From NCBI RefSeq assembly GCF_002292295.1, contig NZ_DBBS01000016.1, forward strand, positions 69,765 to 133,764: DNA of 64,000 bases, written 5' to 3'. This DNA is from Sphingomonas sp. UBA978 (GTDB lineage: Bacteria > Pseudomonadota > Alphaproteobacteria > Sphingomonadales > Sphingomonadaceae). Shown here piece by piece: positions 1 to 8,624 of the stretch. Both the position numbers and the translations under genes were made by a program. Positions within the stretch are counted from its first letter, which is position 1; each line of letters starts with the position of its first letter. The notes under the pieces are model-generated. The model saw only the letters and a list, made by a program, of their open reading frames with translations, was not told where the DNA came from and did not search any database.

Positions 1-22
1 GGCTGCGCCGGGCGGGCCCCTT

Positions 23-43
23 CCCTCTCCCGGTGGGAGAGGG
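23..43 (-). terminator. Hairpin after fliQ, probable operon end
   Basis: A perfect 9-bp stem (CCCTCTCCC / GGGAGAGGG, loop GGT) lies 6 bases past the fliQ stop on the minus strand. No clear T-run follows on that strand, so it may be a dispersed intergenic hairpin rather than a classical intrinsic terminator. A related CTCTCCC hairpin follows ftsK at 20460-20482. Confidence 0.5.
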
Positions 44-49
44 AGATGG

Positions 50-319
50 TCACTTCACCAGATCCGGAATGCGCTCGAACATGCCGACCGTGAAATCCGT
101 CAGCAGCCCGAGGATCAGGCTGCCGAAGACCATGATCGAAAACGCGACGACCAGCAGCTTCGGCACGAAGCTCAGCGTCTGCTCGTTGATCGACGTCGCC
201 GCCTGGATCATGCCGAGGATCAGGCCGGCGAGCAGCGCGGGGATCAGGATCGGCGCACTGGCCAGCGCCAGCACCCACATCGTCTGGTTGGCGACGGTGA
301 GGAAATAGTCTGCATCCAT
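50..319 (-). CDS. fliQ: Flagellar export gate protein FliQ
   Basis: FliQ is an inner-membrane component of the flagellar type III export gate and works with FliP and FliR. The product is 89 aa, the normal family length. Two hydrophobic helices (about residues 15-40 and 52-75) flank the family signature INEQTLSFVPK. The ATG at 319 lies 10 bases past the fliP stop. It is the last gene of the leftward flagellar operon. The 49 bases left of it hold only a hairpin, so fliR, its usual neighbour, is not seen here. Confidence 0.97.
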   Translation of the reverse strand: MDADYFLTVANQTMWVLALASAPILIPALLAGLILGMIQAATSINEQTLSFVPKLLVVAFSIMVFGSLILGLLTDFTVGMFERIPDLVK

Positions 320-329
320 GACGATATCC

Positions 330-1229
330 TCAGGTCGCGAACGAATTGGCGAGGCTGCCCATGGTCAGCGCCCAGCCGTCGACCAGCACGAACAGGAGCA
401 GCTTGAATGGCAGCGAGATGATCGTCGGCGACAGCATCGCCATGCCCAGGCTCATCAGCACCGTCGCGACGACGAGGTCGATGACGATGAACGGCAGGAA
501 CATCAGGAAACCGATCTGGAACGCGGTCTTCAGCTCCGACGTCACGAAGGCGGGGAGCAATACTGCAAAAGGAATGTCGTTGGACGAGGCATAGGGGCCG
601 GACTTCGCCATTTCGGCGAACATCGTCACGTCCTTGATCCGCGTCTGCTTGACCATGAAGGCGTGGAGCGGCGCACCAGCGCGCTCGATCATCTGCGTGC
701 CGGCGAGCTGGCCGGCGGCATAGGGCTGGATCGCCTGGCTGTTCATCTGGCTGATCGTCGGCGCCATGATGAACAGCGACAGGAACAGCGCGAGGCCGAT
801 CAGCACCTGGTTCGGCGGGGTCTGTTGCAGGCCCAGCGCCTGGCGCAGCACCGCGAGCACGATGACGATCCGGGTGAAGCTGGTCATCATCAGCAGGATG
901 CCCGGCAGGATCGTCAGCAGGCCCATGATGATGAGGACCTGCAGCGACAGCGACAGCGGCGCTGCCTGCGTGCCGCCACCCGATGCCGCGCCCGCGCTCA
1001 GCTGGCCGAGCGCGCGATCCACCGCATCGCCGACGCCCGGTGCGGGCGCCGCCGCCGGTGCGGCCGCGGGTGCGGCCTGCGCGAAGGCGGGCATCGCGAC
1101 CAGCAGCGCGAGCGCGATGGCGAGGATCGCCCACATCCATTTATAGCCCCGCGTCGACGCGGCGGGCGCCCGGCGCGCGGGCTTGAACAGCGCGGGGCCG
1201 TGGCCGCGCCGCGTGATCGTCGGTGTCAC
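330..1229 (-). CDS. fliP: Flagellar export gate protein FliP
   Basis: FliP is the core subunit of the flagellar type III secretion gate in the inner membrane. The 299-aa product has a positively charged N terminus and a probable cleavable signal segment (about residues 31-52, ending AFAQA), as known for FliP. An Ala/Pro-rich spacer follows, then the conserved hydrophobic core with LTILPGILLMMTSFTRIVIV and the C-terminal block around FLPFIVIDLV. The start is GTG at 1229, overlapping the fliO stop as GTGA, so translation is probably coupled. The N-terminal extension before the signal is longer than in enteric FliP. Confidence 0.97.
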   Translation of the reverse strand: MTPTITRRGHGPALFKPARRAPAASTRGYKWMWAILAIALALLVAMPAFAQAAPAAAPAAAPAPGVGDAVDRALGQLSAGAASGGGTQAAPLSLSLQVLIIMGLLTILPGILLMMTSFTRIVIVLAVLRQALGLQQTPPNQVLIGLALFLSLFIMAPTISQMNSQAIQPYAAGQLAGTQMIERAGAPLHAFMVKQTRIKDVTMFAEMAKSGPYASSNDIPFAVLLPAFVTSELKTAFQIGFLMFLPFIVIDLVVATVLMSLGMAMLSPTIISLPFKLLLFVLVDGWALTMGSLANSFAT

Positions 1230-1483
1230 TGGTCCACCTTGTCGATCAGGTTGACGCCGCCGCGCCCGACCGAGACGAGCAGCCGCTTGCCTTCGAAGTC
1301 GAGCACCGCGAGGCGCAGGCCGGGCGAGATCATCATGGTTTCCTTGACCGCGATCAGGCGGTTGGTCGGCTTGCCGCCGGGCATCCGCGTCTCGAGCTTC
1401 CGCCAGGCGTAGAGGCAGCCGATCATCAGGCCGCAGACCAGCGGCAGCAGGATGACGAGCTTGAGAATATAGGACCAGAGCAT
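1226..1483 (-). CDS. fliO: FliO-like flagellar biosynthesis protein
   Basis: FliO helps assemble the FliP ring of the export gate. The product is 85 aa, with one N-terminal transmembrane helix (about residues 5-27) and a small cytoplasmic domain with the pattern LRLAVLDFEGKRLLVSV typical of FliO. The family is poorly conserved, so the call rests on size, topology and the position between fliN and fliP. It ends in GTGA overlap with fliP and starts 9 bases after fliN. Confidence 0.85.
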   Translation of the reverse strand: MLWSYILKLVILLPLVCGLMIGCLYAWRKLETRMPGGKPTNRLIAVKETMMISPGLRLAVLDFEGKRLLVSVGRGGVNLIDKVDQ

Positions 1484-1492
1484 GATCGCGCC

Positions 1493-1792
1493 TCAGTTCC
1501 GGCCGGCGGACTTGTCGGGCGTGACCAGCTCGGTCATCCGCACGCCGAAGCGGTCGCCGACCGTCACCACCTCACCGCGGCCGATCAGCGTGCCGTTGAC
1601 GAACACGTCGAGCAGCTCGTTCGCCTGGCGATCCAGCTCGATGACGCTCGATTCGCCGAGCGCGAGCAGTTCGCGCAAGGTCAGCGAGGTCGAGCCGATC
1701 TCGACCGTCAGCTTGACGTCGACGTCCTGCAGCAGCCGGAAATTGGCGGCCACTCCGGCATCTAGCGGGAAGCCGCCGGTCATGTCGTTCAT
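1493..1792 (-). CDS. fliN: Flagellar motor switch protein FliN
   Basis: FliN forms the lower part of the cytoplasmic C-ring with FliM and sets rotation direction and export docking. The product is 99 aa, essentially one SpoA/surface-presentation domain: VDVKLTVEIGSTSLTLREL, then VIELDRQANELLDVFVNG and a terminal FGVRMTELV. It lacks the long N-terminal extension of enteric FliN. Its ATG overlaps the fliM stop by 4 bases. Confidence 0.96.
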   Translation of the reverse strand: MNDMTGGFPLDAGVAANFRLLQDVDVKLTVEIGSTSLTLRELLALGESSVIELDRQANELLDVFVNGTLIGRGEVVTVGDRFGVRMTELVTPDKSAGRN

Positions 1793-2727
1793 GCGTCAGG
1801 TCCTTCGTCGTCGAATCGGGCAAGGGAGGTAAGGCGGACGGCGGCATGGCCGTTGGAGGTGCCGACGGTGCCGCGGCCGAGGCAGTCGTTGCCGACCATC
1901 ACCGGCACCTGCGCGTCGAAGCTGATCGGGATCACGTCGCCCGCCTTCAGGTTCATCAGCAGCGCCAGCGGCACCACCGGCTCGGCGAGCACCGAGCGGA
2001 TCGGGAAGCGGACGTTCATCGCGGCGCGGGTCAGCGACGTGCGCCAGGCGGGGTCCGCCTCCTGCTTGTCGAGCACCTTGCCGGTCAGCGTCGGCGCATG
2101 CGGCTTGAGCGCGGTGACCGGATAGAGCAGGTCGACGAACACCGGGGCATCCTCGCCGGCGGCGATGCCGAAGCGGGTGACGATCATCGCATCGTCGCTA
2201 TCGGCCGCCAGCATCGCCGCGTTCGATTCGACATGCGTCGGGGTGAAGTCGATCCGCGCCAGCGGCTCCCAGGCGGTGCGCAGCGGGCCGGCGAGCGTCT
2301 GGCCGATCTTGGTCACCATCGCGTCCGCCGCGGGCGAGAATTCGGTCGGCATCAGCAGCGGCGTCGCGCCGTTGCCGCCGAAGAACAGATCGAGCAGCTT
2401 GAGGACGAAGACGCCGTCGAGCACGCACAGCGCGCTGGCGCCCTGCGGCGACATCGTCATCGGCAGCCATGCGGTCAGCAGGTCGCCCTTCTCCGAGCGA
2501 TAGTCGCCGAAGCGCTGGACGACGAGCGGTTCCGCCCAGGCGCGCACCTCGTGCCGCAGCAACGGCTCGAACACGCCGCGCAGCGACCGCGCGAGGCGCG
2601 CGGACAGATGCTGCAGCGTGTGCAGGTCGCCGAACGGATTGAGCTTGGTCGCATCGAGCCCCACCGCATGCGCGGCGGGCTGGCGATCCCGCGTCCGTCG
2701 ATCAGAGGTTGCCCCGGCGTTAACCAT
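1789..2727 (-). CDS. fliM: Flagellar motor switch protein FliM
   Basis: FliM is the middle C-ring protein that binds CheY-P and links FliG to FliN. Starting at the ATG at 2727 gives 312 aa; a TTG at 2742 would add 5 residues and overlap fliL, but the ATG lies just 4 bases after the fliL stop and is preferred. The middle CheC-like domain (about residues 40-215) and a C-terminal SpoA domain with FDAQVPVMVGNDCLGRGTVG are recognisable. I do not see the usual N-terminal LSQDEIDALL CheY-binding motif, so the N terminus looks diverged. Confidence 0.9.
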   Translation of the reverse strand: MVNAGATSDRRTRDRQPAAHAVGLDATKLNPFGDLHTLQHLSARLARSLRGVFEPLLRHEVRAWAEPLVVQRFGDYRSEKGDLLTAWLPMTMSPQGASALCVLDGVFVLKLLDLFFGGNGATPLLMPTEFSPAADAMVTKIGQTLAGPLRTAWEPLARIDFTPTHVESNAAMLAADSDDAMIVTRFGIAAGEDAPVFVDLLYPVTALKPHAPTLTGKVLDKQEADPAWRTSLTRAAMNVRFPIRSVLAEPVVPLALLMNLKAGDVIPISFDAQVPVMVGNDCLGRGTVGTSNGHAAVRLTSLARFDDEGPDA

Positions 2728-2731
2728 GACC

Positions 2732-3352
2732 TCACTGAACAACGAAATTGGTAAAGTAGACGTTACTAATGCCGCCGAATCCCTCTTTTTGCTCGAGAAC
2801 GGCGTTGATTGCCTTGGTCAGCCGCTGCTGCATCTGCAATTTGCCCGCCGAGGTGAACACCTGCTCCTCGGGCGTGTCGCCCAGCGCCAGCAGCACCGCC
2901 GAGCGCACGGCGATGTCGTTGGTCTTCATGTTTTCGATGACCGTGTCGTCGTAGGGCGTCGACACCGCGATGCCGACCTGGACGACATGGACCGAATCCT
3001 GGAGGTTCGAGGTGAATTGCGGGTCCATCGTGTAGTAATTGGACGCGAACTTGTCGCCGTTCCCGCCCGACGGCACGTGCTGGCCGCCGCTGCCGGCCGA
3101 TTCGCCGCCGCCATGGCCGCCTTCACCCTCGCCGCCTGCGGCGGCGCGCTTCTGTTCGGATTTGGGCACCAGCTTGGGGCCATGGTCCTCCGGCGCCGAC
3201 GCATGGCCGCCGCCGATCAGGCCGCTGCTCGCCGCATAGACGCCGGCGCCGACGCCGCCGCCGACCAGCACCAGCAGCGCGACCACCATGATGATGATCT
3301 TCATCTTGCCGCCCTTCTTCTTGGGGGCGGCGTCTTCGGGTTTGTCGCTCAT
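2732..3352 (-). CDS. fliL: Flagellar basal-body protein FliL
   Basis: FliL is a single-pass inner-membrane protein beside the stator that modulates motor torque. The product is 206 aa: a Lys-rich cytoplasmic N terminus, one transmembrane helix (about residues 17-42), an Ala/Gly/Glu/His-rich periplasmic linker (about 45-105) and a stomatin-like C-terminal domain ending in FTNFVVQ. The linker is longer than in many FliL proteins. It lies 22 bases after fliK and 4 bases before the chosen fliM start. Confidence 0.94.
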   Translation of the reverse strand: MSDKPEDAAPKKKGGKMKIIIMVVALLVLVGGGVGAGVYAASSGLIGGGHASAPEDHGPKLVPKSEQKRAAAGGEGEGGHGGGESAGSGGQHVPSGGNGDKFASNYYTMDPQFTSNLQDSVHVVQVGIAVSTPYDDTVIENMKTNDIAVRSAVLLALGDTPEEQVFTSAGKLQMQQRLTKAINAVLEQKEGFGGISNVYFTNFVVQ

Positions 3353-3374
3353 CGTCGTGGGTCCTCAAATGACA

Positions 3375-6077
3375 TCAGGCGATACGGCCGTTGGCGGCCG
3401 CATCTTTATCGGGGGTGGGGGCGCGGGCCGCGCCGGCCGGCTGGCGCCCGGTGGCGGCCTGCTGCTGCGGCTGCTGGCGCGGTTGCTGCTGGCCCGCCTG
3501 CGCCTGCGCCTGGGCGGAGGCCTGCTGCTGGCCGTTGCCCGCGGCCGACTGGCCGGTGCCGGACTGGCCGGCATGCGCCTGGCCGGCGGCGGGGGCGGGC
3601 TCGACGATCGTCTGGCCGATCTTCAGCCCGCGCTCCTGCGCGATCTCGGCGAGCCGCGGCTGCGCGTCCTCGATCATCGTGCGGGTGACCGAATCCTCCG
3701 CGGCAAAGCGGACGTGGATCGCGTCGCCCACCGTCCGCACCGCGATATCGATCGCGCCGAGCGCATCGGGGACCAGGCGGATGCGCGTGTCGTTGGCGTT
3801 GGCGGCATCGCGCAGCGCCTCGATGTGATCGACCATATGCGTCGGCCAGCCGCTCTGGCGCATGTCGAGCGTCGGCGCGCCGGCATCGGCGACCGCCGCC
3901 ACCTCGCGCACCGGCGCCGCCACCGCCGTGGCGGTGATCGCCGGATCGATCGGCTCGGCACGGACCCGATCCTCCTTGCCGGCCGCCGCATGCATCGCGG
4001 CACCGAACACCTGCGCCGCCGGTGCGGTCGTTCCGGCCACCGGCTGCACGGATGCCGCAGCCTGCGGGCGCAGCGCGACGGTCTGGCGGGCGTTGCCCGA
4101 CACTTCGCGCATGAACGTCTGGCGCGGCTCGACCGGCGACGGCGCGACGTCCGCCACCGCAGGCGCGACCGTCGCCGGCGCATCGATCACGGGCGCGGCC
4201 GCGACCAACACCGGCGCCGCGACGGCGATGACCGGCGTCACGATCGGCGACGCGGGCGCGACGACGGCCTCAGCCCGAACCGGGGCGGGCGCGGCCGGCA
4301 CGGCAGGCGTAGCGTTCGGCGCGCTGACCGGCGCGGCACCGGTATCGGCCGCCGTGGCAGATCGCTGCGCGCTCGGGCGTATCGGAGCGACCGGAAGCGG
4401 CGGCGCCGTGAGCGCAATGGCCTCGGGCAGGAGAGGGCGTGCATCGGAGCGCGGCGGCGCAGCGACCGGCGCAGGACCGACGTCTTCCCCATGCTGCGAC
4501 GGACGCGACGCCCGGATCTTCGACGCCCCGCGTGCGATCGGCACCGCTGCGGGCTCGACCATCGCTTGCGGCGCCGTCGATACTGCAGCCGGCTGCGCAT
4601 CATCGGCAACCATTGTCGGTGCAGCAGGCGGCGGAGCGATGGCCACCGCGGGAGAATCGGACCGGCCCGGCGTGCGCTCACGGGCCCTGCCCGCAGTGTC
4701 CGACCGGGCGGACACCGCGGCGTCGCGCGCGTCCTGTATCTCGGGATCGGCAATCGGCGCGGCACCGTCGGCCGGAACGGCCGTGGCGAACGATGGCGAC
4801 AAGGCGTCGACCGACACGCCCTCGGCCACCACGGGCGCAACCGGAGCCCGCGACGCCGCGATCCCGACCACCGGCGCCGCGTCGACCGCATCCGGTGCCG
4901 CGCGCACTGGCGCGGTGGGCGCTACGGGGCGGTCGATCGGCAGTGCGACGGGTTGCGGAGCGAGGGCAAGGATCGCCGCTCCGGGATCGGGCTGGACGAG
5001 CGGCACGATCTCTGACGCATCCCGCATATCATCCTCGTCCGATTCCACGGCCGGCGAATCAGCCTGCAGCGGCTCTGCCACCGACCGGCCGACCGGCTGC
5101 GCGGCAAGTGCGTCTCCCGCGACCTTGCGCGGAGCGGTCGCCTTGCCTGCAGCGACGTCGCGCATTATCGGCGCAGGAACGTCCGGGTTGGCATCGGCCA
5201 CGACGGGGGCCAGCGGCGACGCGACATCGCCCGCGACCGGCGCGGGCAAGGTCGCATCATCGACCATCGGCCGGATGGTGTCCGCCGGAACCGCCTGACG
5301 CCCGGCAGGCCGGCCCGGAACATCCGGCGCATCCGCCATCAACAGGTCCCGCACTGGCGCCGGATTCGGGCGCGGATCGACCGATGCATCCGCGATCACC
5401 GGCGCCGTCGAAGCCACCGGCTCGCCGCCGATCGCCGGACTGACCTGTCCATCGGACTCCGGCAGGCCGTACGGGTCCGCAACGACGGACGGCACCACCG
5501 ACCGGGACGGATCGCGGACGATCGCGGCATCCTGTGCAACACCGTCCTCCGCCACCACCGGCGCGGCCCCGCGCGAAGGAACCGGCACCCGCGTCACCGA
5601 CTCCCCGGCAACGGCCGCATCCGGCTGCACCCCGTCCGCCGACGGCACCGGCGTGGGTCGCACCGCCGCTGCGACGACGGGCGCGGCCGTCGCCACCGCC
5701 AATGCCGCCACCGCCGTCCCGCGCCGCAGGACGGGCGCGGACACGACCGGTGCAGGAACCGTCACGACCTTCGCCAGGGCGGGCGGCACCTCCATCGGTG
5801 CGGGTATCGGAATATCGACCGCGGGCAGCCACGCGAGCGCCGGATCGATCGCCGGTGCGGCGGCGGTCGGCAGCGTCATGCCGGGGGCGGCAAACGGTTG
5901 CCGGGCCAGCGCGTCGCCGGTGTCGGCCATGGCGCCCTCCCCCGCCCCGACCGCCATCATCGACAGCGCGAACAGGTCGCCAGCGGCCGGCGATCCACCC
6001 TTGGCCGGCTGGCCGGGTACGGTCGGGGAGACGGCAGGGGCAGCGGCAGAGGCGGCGGCGGCGGCGGCGGTTATCAT
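3375..6077 (-). CDS. fliK: Very long flagellar hook-length control protein (FliK-like)
   Basis: FliK is the secreted ruler that measures hook length and switches export specificity through its C-terminal domain. The call rests on position (between fliJ and fliL) and a C-terminal Flg_hook-type block near residues 755-835, with IRLVPDALGAIDIAVR, then VRFAAEDSVTRTMIED and a LAEIAQERGL segment. The rest is an Ala/Pro/Val/Asp-rich, apparently disordered region with loose VPAPVVADA-type repeats. At 900 aa it is about twice the usual 400-450. The tail (last 70 residues) is Gln/Ala-rich. The frame is intact. Confidence 0.9.
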   Translation of the reverse strand: MITAAAAAASAAAPAVSPTVPGQPAKGGSPAAGDLFALSMMAVGAGEGAMADTGDALARQPFAAPGMTLPTAAAPAIDPALAWLPAVDIPIPAPMEVPPALAKVVTVPAPVVSAPVLRRGTAVAALAVATAAPVVAAAVRPTPVPSADGVQPDAAVAGESVTRVPVPSRGAAPVVAEDGVAQDAAIVRDPSRSVVPSVVADPYGLPESDGQVSPAIGGEPVASTAPVIADASVDPRPNPAPVRDLLMADAPDVPGRPAGRQAVPADTIRPMVDDATLPAPVAGDVASPLAPVVADANPDVPAPIMRDVAAGKATAPRKVAGDALAAQPVGRSVAEPLQADSPAVESDEDDMRDASEIVPLVQPDPGAAILALAPQPVALPIDRPVAPTAPVRAAPDAVDAAPVVGIAASRAPVAPVVAEGVSVDALSPSFATAVPADGAAPIADPEIQDARDAAVSARSDTAGRARERTPGRSDSPAVAIAPPPAAPTMVADDAQPAAVSTAPQAMVEPAAVPIARGASKIRASRPSQHGEDVGPAPVAAPPRSDARPLLPEAIALTAPPLPVAPIRPSAQRSATAADTGAAPVSAPNATPAVPAAPAPVRAEAVVAPASPIVTPVIAVAAPVLVAAAPVIDAPATVAPAVADVAPSPVEPRQTFMREVSGNARQTVALRPQAAASVQPVAGTTAPAAQVFGAAMHAAAGKEDRVRAEPIDPAITATAVAAPVREVAAVADAGAPTLDMRQSGWPTHMVDHIEALRDAANANDTRIRLVPDALGAIDIAVRTVGDAIHVRFAAEDSVTRTMIEDAQPRLAEIAQERGLKIGQTIVEPAPAAGQAHAGQSGTGQSAAGNGQQQASAQAQAQAGQQQPRQQPQQQAATGRQPAGAARAPTPDKDAAANGRIA

Positions 6078-6116
6078 CGGGCGGGTCTCGTCAGGAACGA
6101 AGGTGTCCCGCGACGA

Positions 6117-6548
6117 TTAGCAAGGATCGTGCCGTTTTGCCTTCAACGGGGACACGGGCGGCGTATCCTCCAGCGCCCGCATCTCCTTGACGAGTGCGGC
6201 GCGGCGCGCCCGCTCGAGCAGCTTCTCGATCGCGCTCTGGTCGCGCTTGGCGGAGCGGGTCGCCTCGGCGGCGCGGTTGACGAACATCTCGGCCGACTGG
6301 ACGCGCATCTGCGCCGCGGCGGAGGATTGGTGGAGCCGTTCGCGGAAATGCGCCTGCGCGCCCAGCGTCGCGGCGCTCGCCATGCTGGCGGGCGTCGGCG
6401 ACACCGCATCGGCGAGCGCCTGGATTCGGTTGGCGAGCGTCGTCTCGCTCGCGAACTTCTCGTGCGCCCGCACCTCTTCGGCGCGGGTCAGGCCCAGCTG
6501 CAGCGTGCGCACGCGGTGGATGCGTGCGAGCTTCTTCGCGTCAGGCAC
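6117..6548 (-). CDS. fliJ: Flagellar export chaperone/stalk protein FliJ
   Basis: FliJ is the coiled-coil stalk inside the FliI hexamer and an escort for export chaperones. The product is 143 aa, the family size, almost all charged alpha-helix with heptad character and no membrane segment. Sequence conservation in the family is low, so the call relies on length, coiled-coil composition and position directly after fliI. Its ATG at 6548 overlaps the fliI 3' end by 8 bases. Confidence 0.88.
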   Translation of the reverse strand: MPDAKKLARIHRVRTLQLGLTRAEEVRAHEKFASETTLANRIQALADAVSPTPASMASAATLGAQAHFRERLHQSSAAAQMRVQSAEMFVNRAAEATRSAKRDQSAIEKLLERARRAALVKEMRALEDTPPVSPLKAKRHDPC

Positions 6549-7866
6549 CGAACACGCCGGTCAGTTCGGCGATCGCATCGCCCAGCGGGACGTTCTCGTC
6601 GCTGCCCTGCTTGATATATTCCATCACTGCCGGATGAGCGGCGATCGCGGCGTCGATCGCCGGATCGGCACCGGGGCGATAGGCGCCCATCAGCACCAGG
6701 TCGCGATTCTCCTCATAGGTCGCAAGGTGGCGGCGCAGCACGCGCGCGGCATGGACGTGGTCGGGATGTGCGATATCGGTCATCACGCGGCTGACCGAGG
6801 GACCGATGTCGATCGCCGGATAGACGCCGCGCTCGGCCAGATGGCGGTTGAGCACGATATGCCCGTCGAGGATCGAGCGCGCCGAATCGACCACGGGATC
6901 GTTGCCGTCGTCGCCGTCGGCGAGCACCGTGTAGATCGCGGTGATCGACCCGCCGGTGCGCACGTCGGTGCCGGCGCGTTCGATCAGATTGGGCAGCATC
7001 GCGATCGCCGACGGCGGATAGCCGCGCGCCGATGCCGGTTCGCCCAGCGCCAGCCCGATCTCGCGGCCGGCATGTGCGACGCGGGTCAGGCTGTCCATGA
7101 TGAGCAGCACCTTCTTGCCTTCGTTGCGAAAGGCTTCGGCGATCGCGGTGGCGCGCAGCGCGCCGCGGATGCGCAGCACCGGGCTGTGGTTGGCGGGCAC
7201 CGCGACGACGACCGCGCGTTGGCGCGCCTCGCCGGCGACCTTGGTTTCGAGGAAGTCGGCGACCTCGCGGCTGCGCTCGCCGATCAGGCCGATGACGATC
7301 ACGTCCGCCTGCGCCGCGCGCACCATCATGCCGAGCAGCACCGACTTGCCGACGCCCGAGCCCGCCATGATGCCGACGCGCTGGCCCTGACCGATCGTCA
7401 GCAGCCCGTTGATCGCGCGCACGCCGACGTCCATCGGCTGGAGCACGCGACCGCGGTCGAGCGGCGATTGCAGCTTGCCGGCGAGCGGCCAGGTCTGCGC
7501 GCCGCGGATCGGGCCGAGCCCGTCGATCGGCTTGCCCGCGCCGTCGACGACGCGGCCGAGCAGCGCATCGCCCACTTCCGCCTCGCCCGGAGGGCCGACG
7601 GGACGGACCGGGGCACGCGGCAGCAGCGCGGCGGGACCCCCGAGATTCATCAACAGCGTCCGCCCGTTGCGAAAGCCGATCACCTCCGCCTCGACCTTCG
7701 CGCCCGGTTCGCCGATCTCGCAGATCGTCCCCACCGGCAGCGACAGGCCGACGGCCTCCATCAACAGCCCGTCATAGGAGGACAGGCGCCCCGACACCTT
7801 GGGCGTCGGGCGGAAATCGGCGACGCCCAGCGTCTCGAGATAATCCGCGGTGAACCGGTTGAGCAT
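6541..7866 (-). CDS. fliI: Flagellum-specific ATPase FliI
   Basis: FliI is the F1-beta-like ATPase that energises docking of flagellar export substrates. Starting at the ATG at 7866, which overlaps the fliH stop as TGATG, gives 441 aa, the family length. The Walker A motif GSGVGKS is at about residues 169-175 and Walker B KKVLLIMDSL ends at about 260. The ERSREV and GYPPS segments typical of type III secretion ATPases are present. An open extension upstream of 7866 runs through fliH in another frame and is not part of the gene. Confidence 0.97.
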   Translation of the reverse strand: MLNRFTADYLETLGVADFRPTPKVSGRLSSYDGLLMEAVGLSLPVGTICEIGEPGAKVEAEVIGFRNGRTLLMNLGGPAALLPRAPVRPVGPPGEAEVGDALLGRVVDGAGKPIDGLGPIRGAQTWPLAGKLQSPLDRGRVLQPMDVGVRAINGLLTIGQGQRVGIMAGSGVGKSVLLGMMVRAAQADVIVIGLIGERSREVADFLETKVAGEARQRAVVVAVPANHSPVLRIRGALRATAIAEAFRNEGKKVLLIMDSLTRVAHAGREIGLALGEPASARGYPPSAIAMLPNLIERAGTDVRTGGSITAIYTVLADGDDGNDPVVDSARSILDGHIVLNRHLAERGVYPAIDIGPSVSRVMTDIAHPDHVHAARVLRRHLATYEENRDLVLMGAYRPGADPAIDAAIAAHPAVMEYIKQGSDENVPLGDAIAELTGVFGA

Positions 7867-8624
7867 CAGCGCGGCTCCAGCGGCGGCACCGGCACGCGGT
7901 CGATCGCCGCGGCGAGCTGGCCGAGCCACAGCTCCGGCCCGTCCTCGACCAGGGTCGAGGCGCTTTCGAGCACGAAGCTGCCGCGCGACAGCGACGCGTC
8001 GCCGGCGGCGAAGATCGATTTGGGCAACGATCCGTCGACCAGCGGCAGGTCGTCGGGGTGGAGCCGCAGCAGCGCCGATTCGCTGGCGTCGGCGAGCATC
8101 TCCGCCGCGACCTCGATCCGGCCGTTGAGCACCGCGGGCGCGACCCCGCATTCGCCGACCAGCCGGCCGACCAGCAGCAGCACCGTCTGGCGCAGCTGCC
8201 CGGCGATCCGGTCGCGGTCGAGCTGGTGGCCGTTGGCGAGCGCCGCGGTCAGTTCGGTGAGCAGCGCCCGGTCGCGGTCGCCGCTCTCGCGCGCCGCCAC
8301 CGCCGCTGCCGCCAGCCCCTCGGCATAGCCCGCCGCATGCGCGGTCTCGACCGGATCGATAAACCCACTCGGCTCCACCTGCGTATCAAGCGGATCCCAG
8401 CCGTGGGTCGGCTTCTCGCCCCCCGGATCCGCGGGGCTGAAATGCTTGGGACCGCCCGCGGACGCGGGACGGCTGCGAGCCTCCTCGCGCTCGCCGCCCA
8501 TCGCGCGTTCCAGCGTCGCCCACATGTCGCGCGGCGTGAAGCCGGCGGGCGGGGCGAATGCCGCCTGGAGCAGGTTGGCGGCGGTATCGTGACGGGCGGC
8601 GAACCCTGCGACGAACTCAGACAT
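7866..8624 (-). CDS. fliH: Flagellar assembly protein FliH
   Basis: FliH is the peripheral stator-like regulator that holds FliI at the export gate. The ATG at 8624 (MSEFVAGF) overlaps the fliG 3' end by 8 bases and gives 252 aa. The N-terminal half is charged and Pro/Gly-rich; the C-terminal half (about residues 120-250) has the helical and alpha/beta E-subunit-like domain seen in FliH/YscL. The family is weakly conserved, so genomic position between fliG and fliI is the main support. Confidence 0.85.
   Translation of the reverse strand: MSEFVAGFAARHDTAANLLQAAFAPPAGFTPRDMWATLERAMGGEREEARSRPASAGGPKHFSPADPGGEKPTHGWDPLDTQVEPSGFIDPVETAHAAGYAEGLAAAAVAARESGDRDRALLTELTAALANGHQLDRDRIAGQLRQTVLLLVGRLVGECGVAPAVLNGRIEVAAEMLADASESALLRLHPDDLPLVDGSLPKSIFAAGDASLSRGSFVLESASTLVEDGPELWLGQLAAAIDRVPVPPLEPR

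Noticed and set aside
3288..5015. 575-codon plus-strand open frame opposite fliK
   Set aside because: It is Arg/Gly-rich low-complexity antisense to the Ala/Pro-rich fliK, with no recognisable motif.
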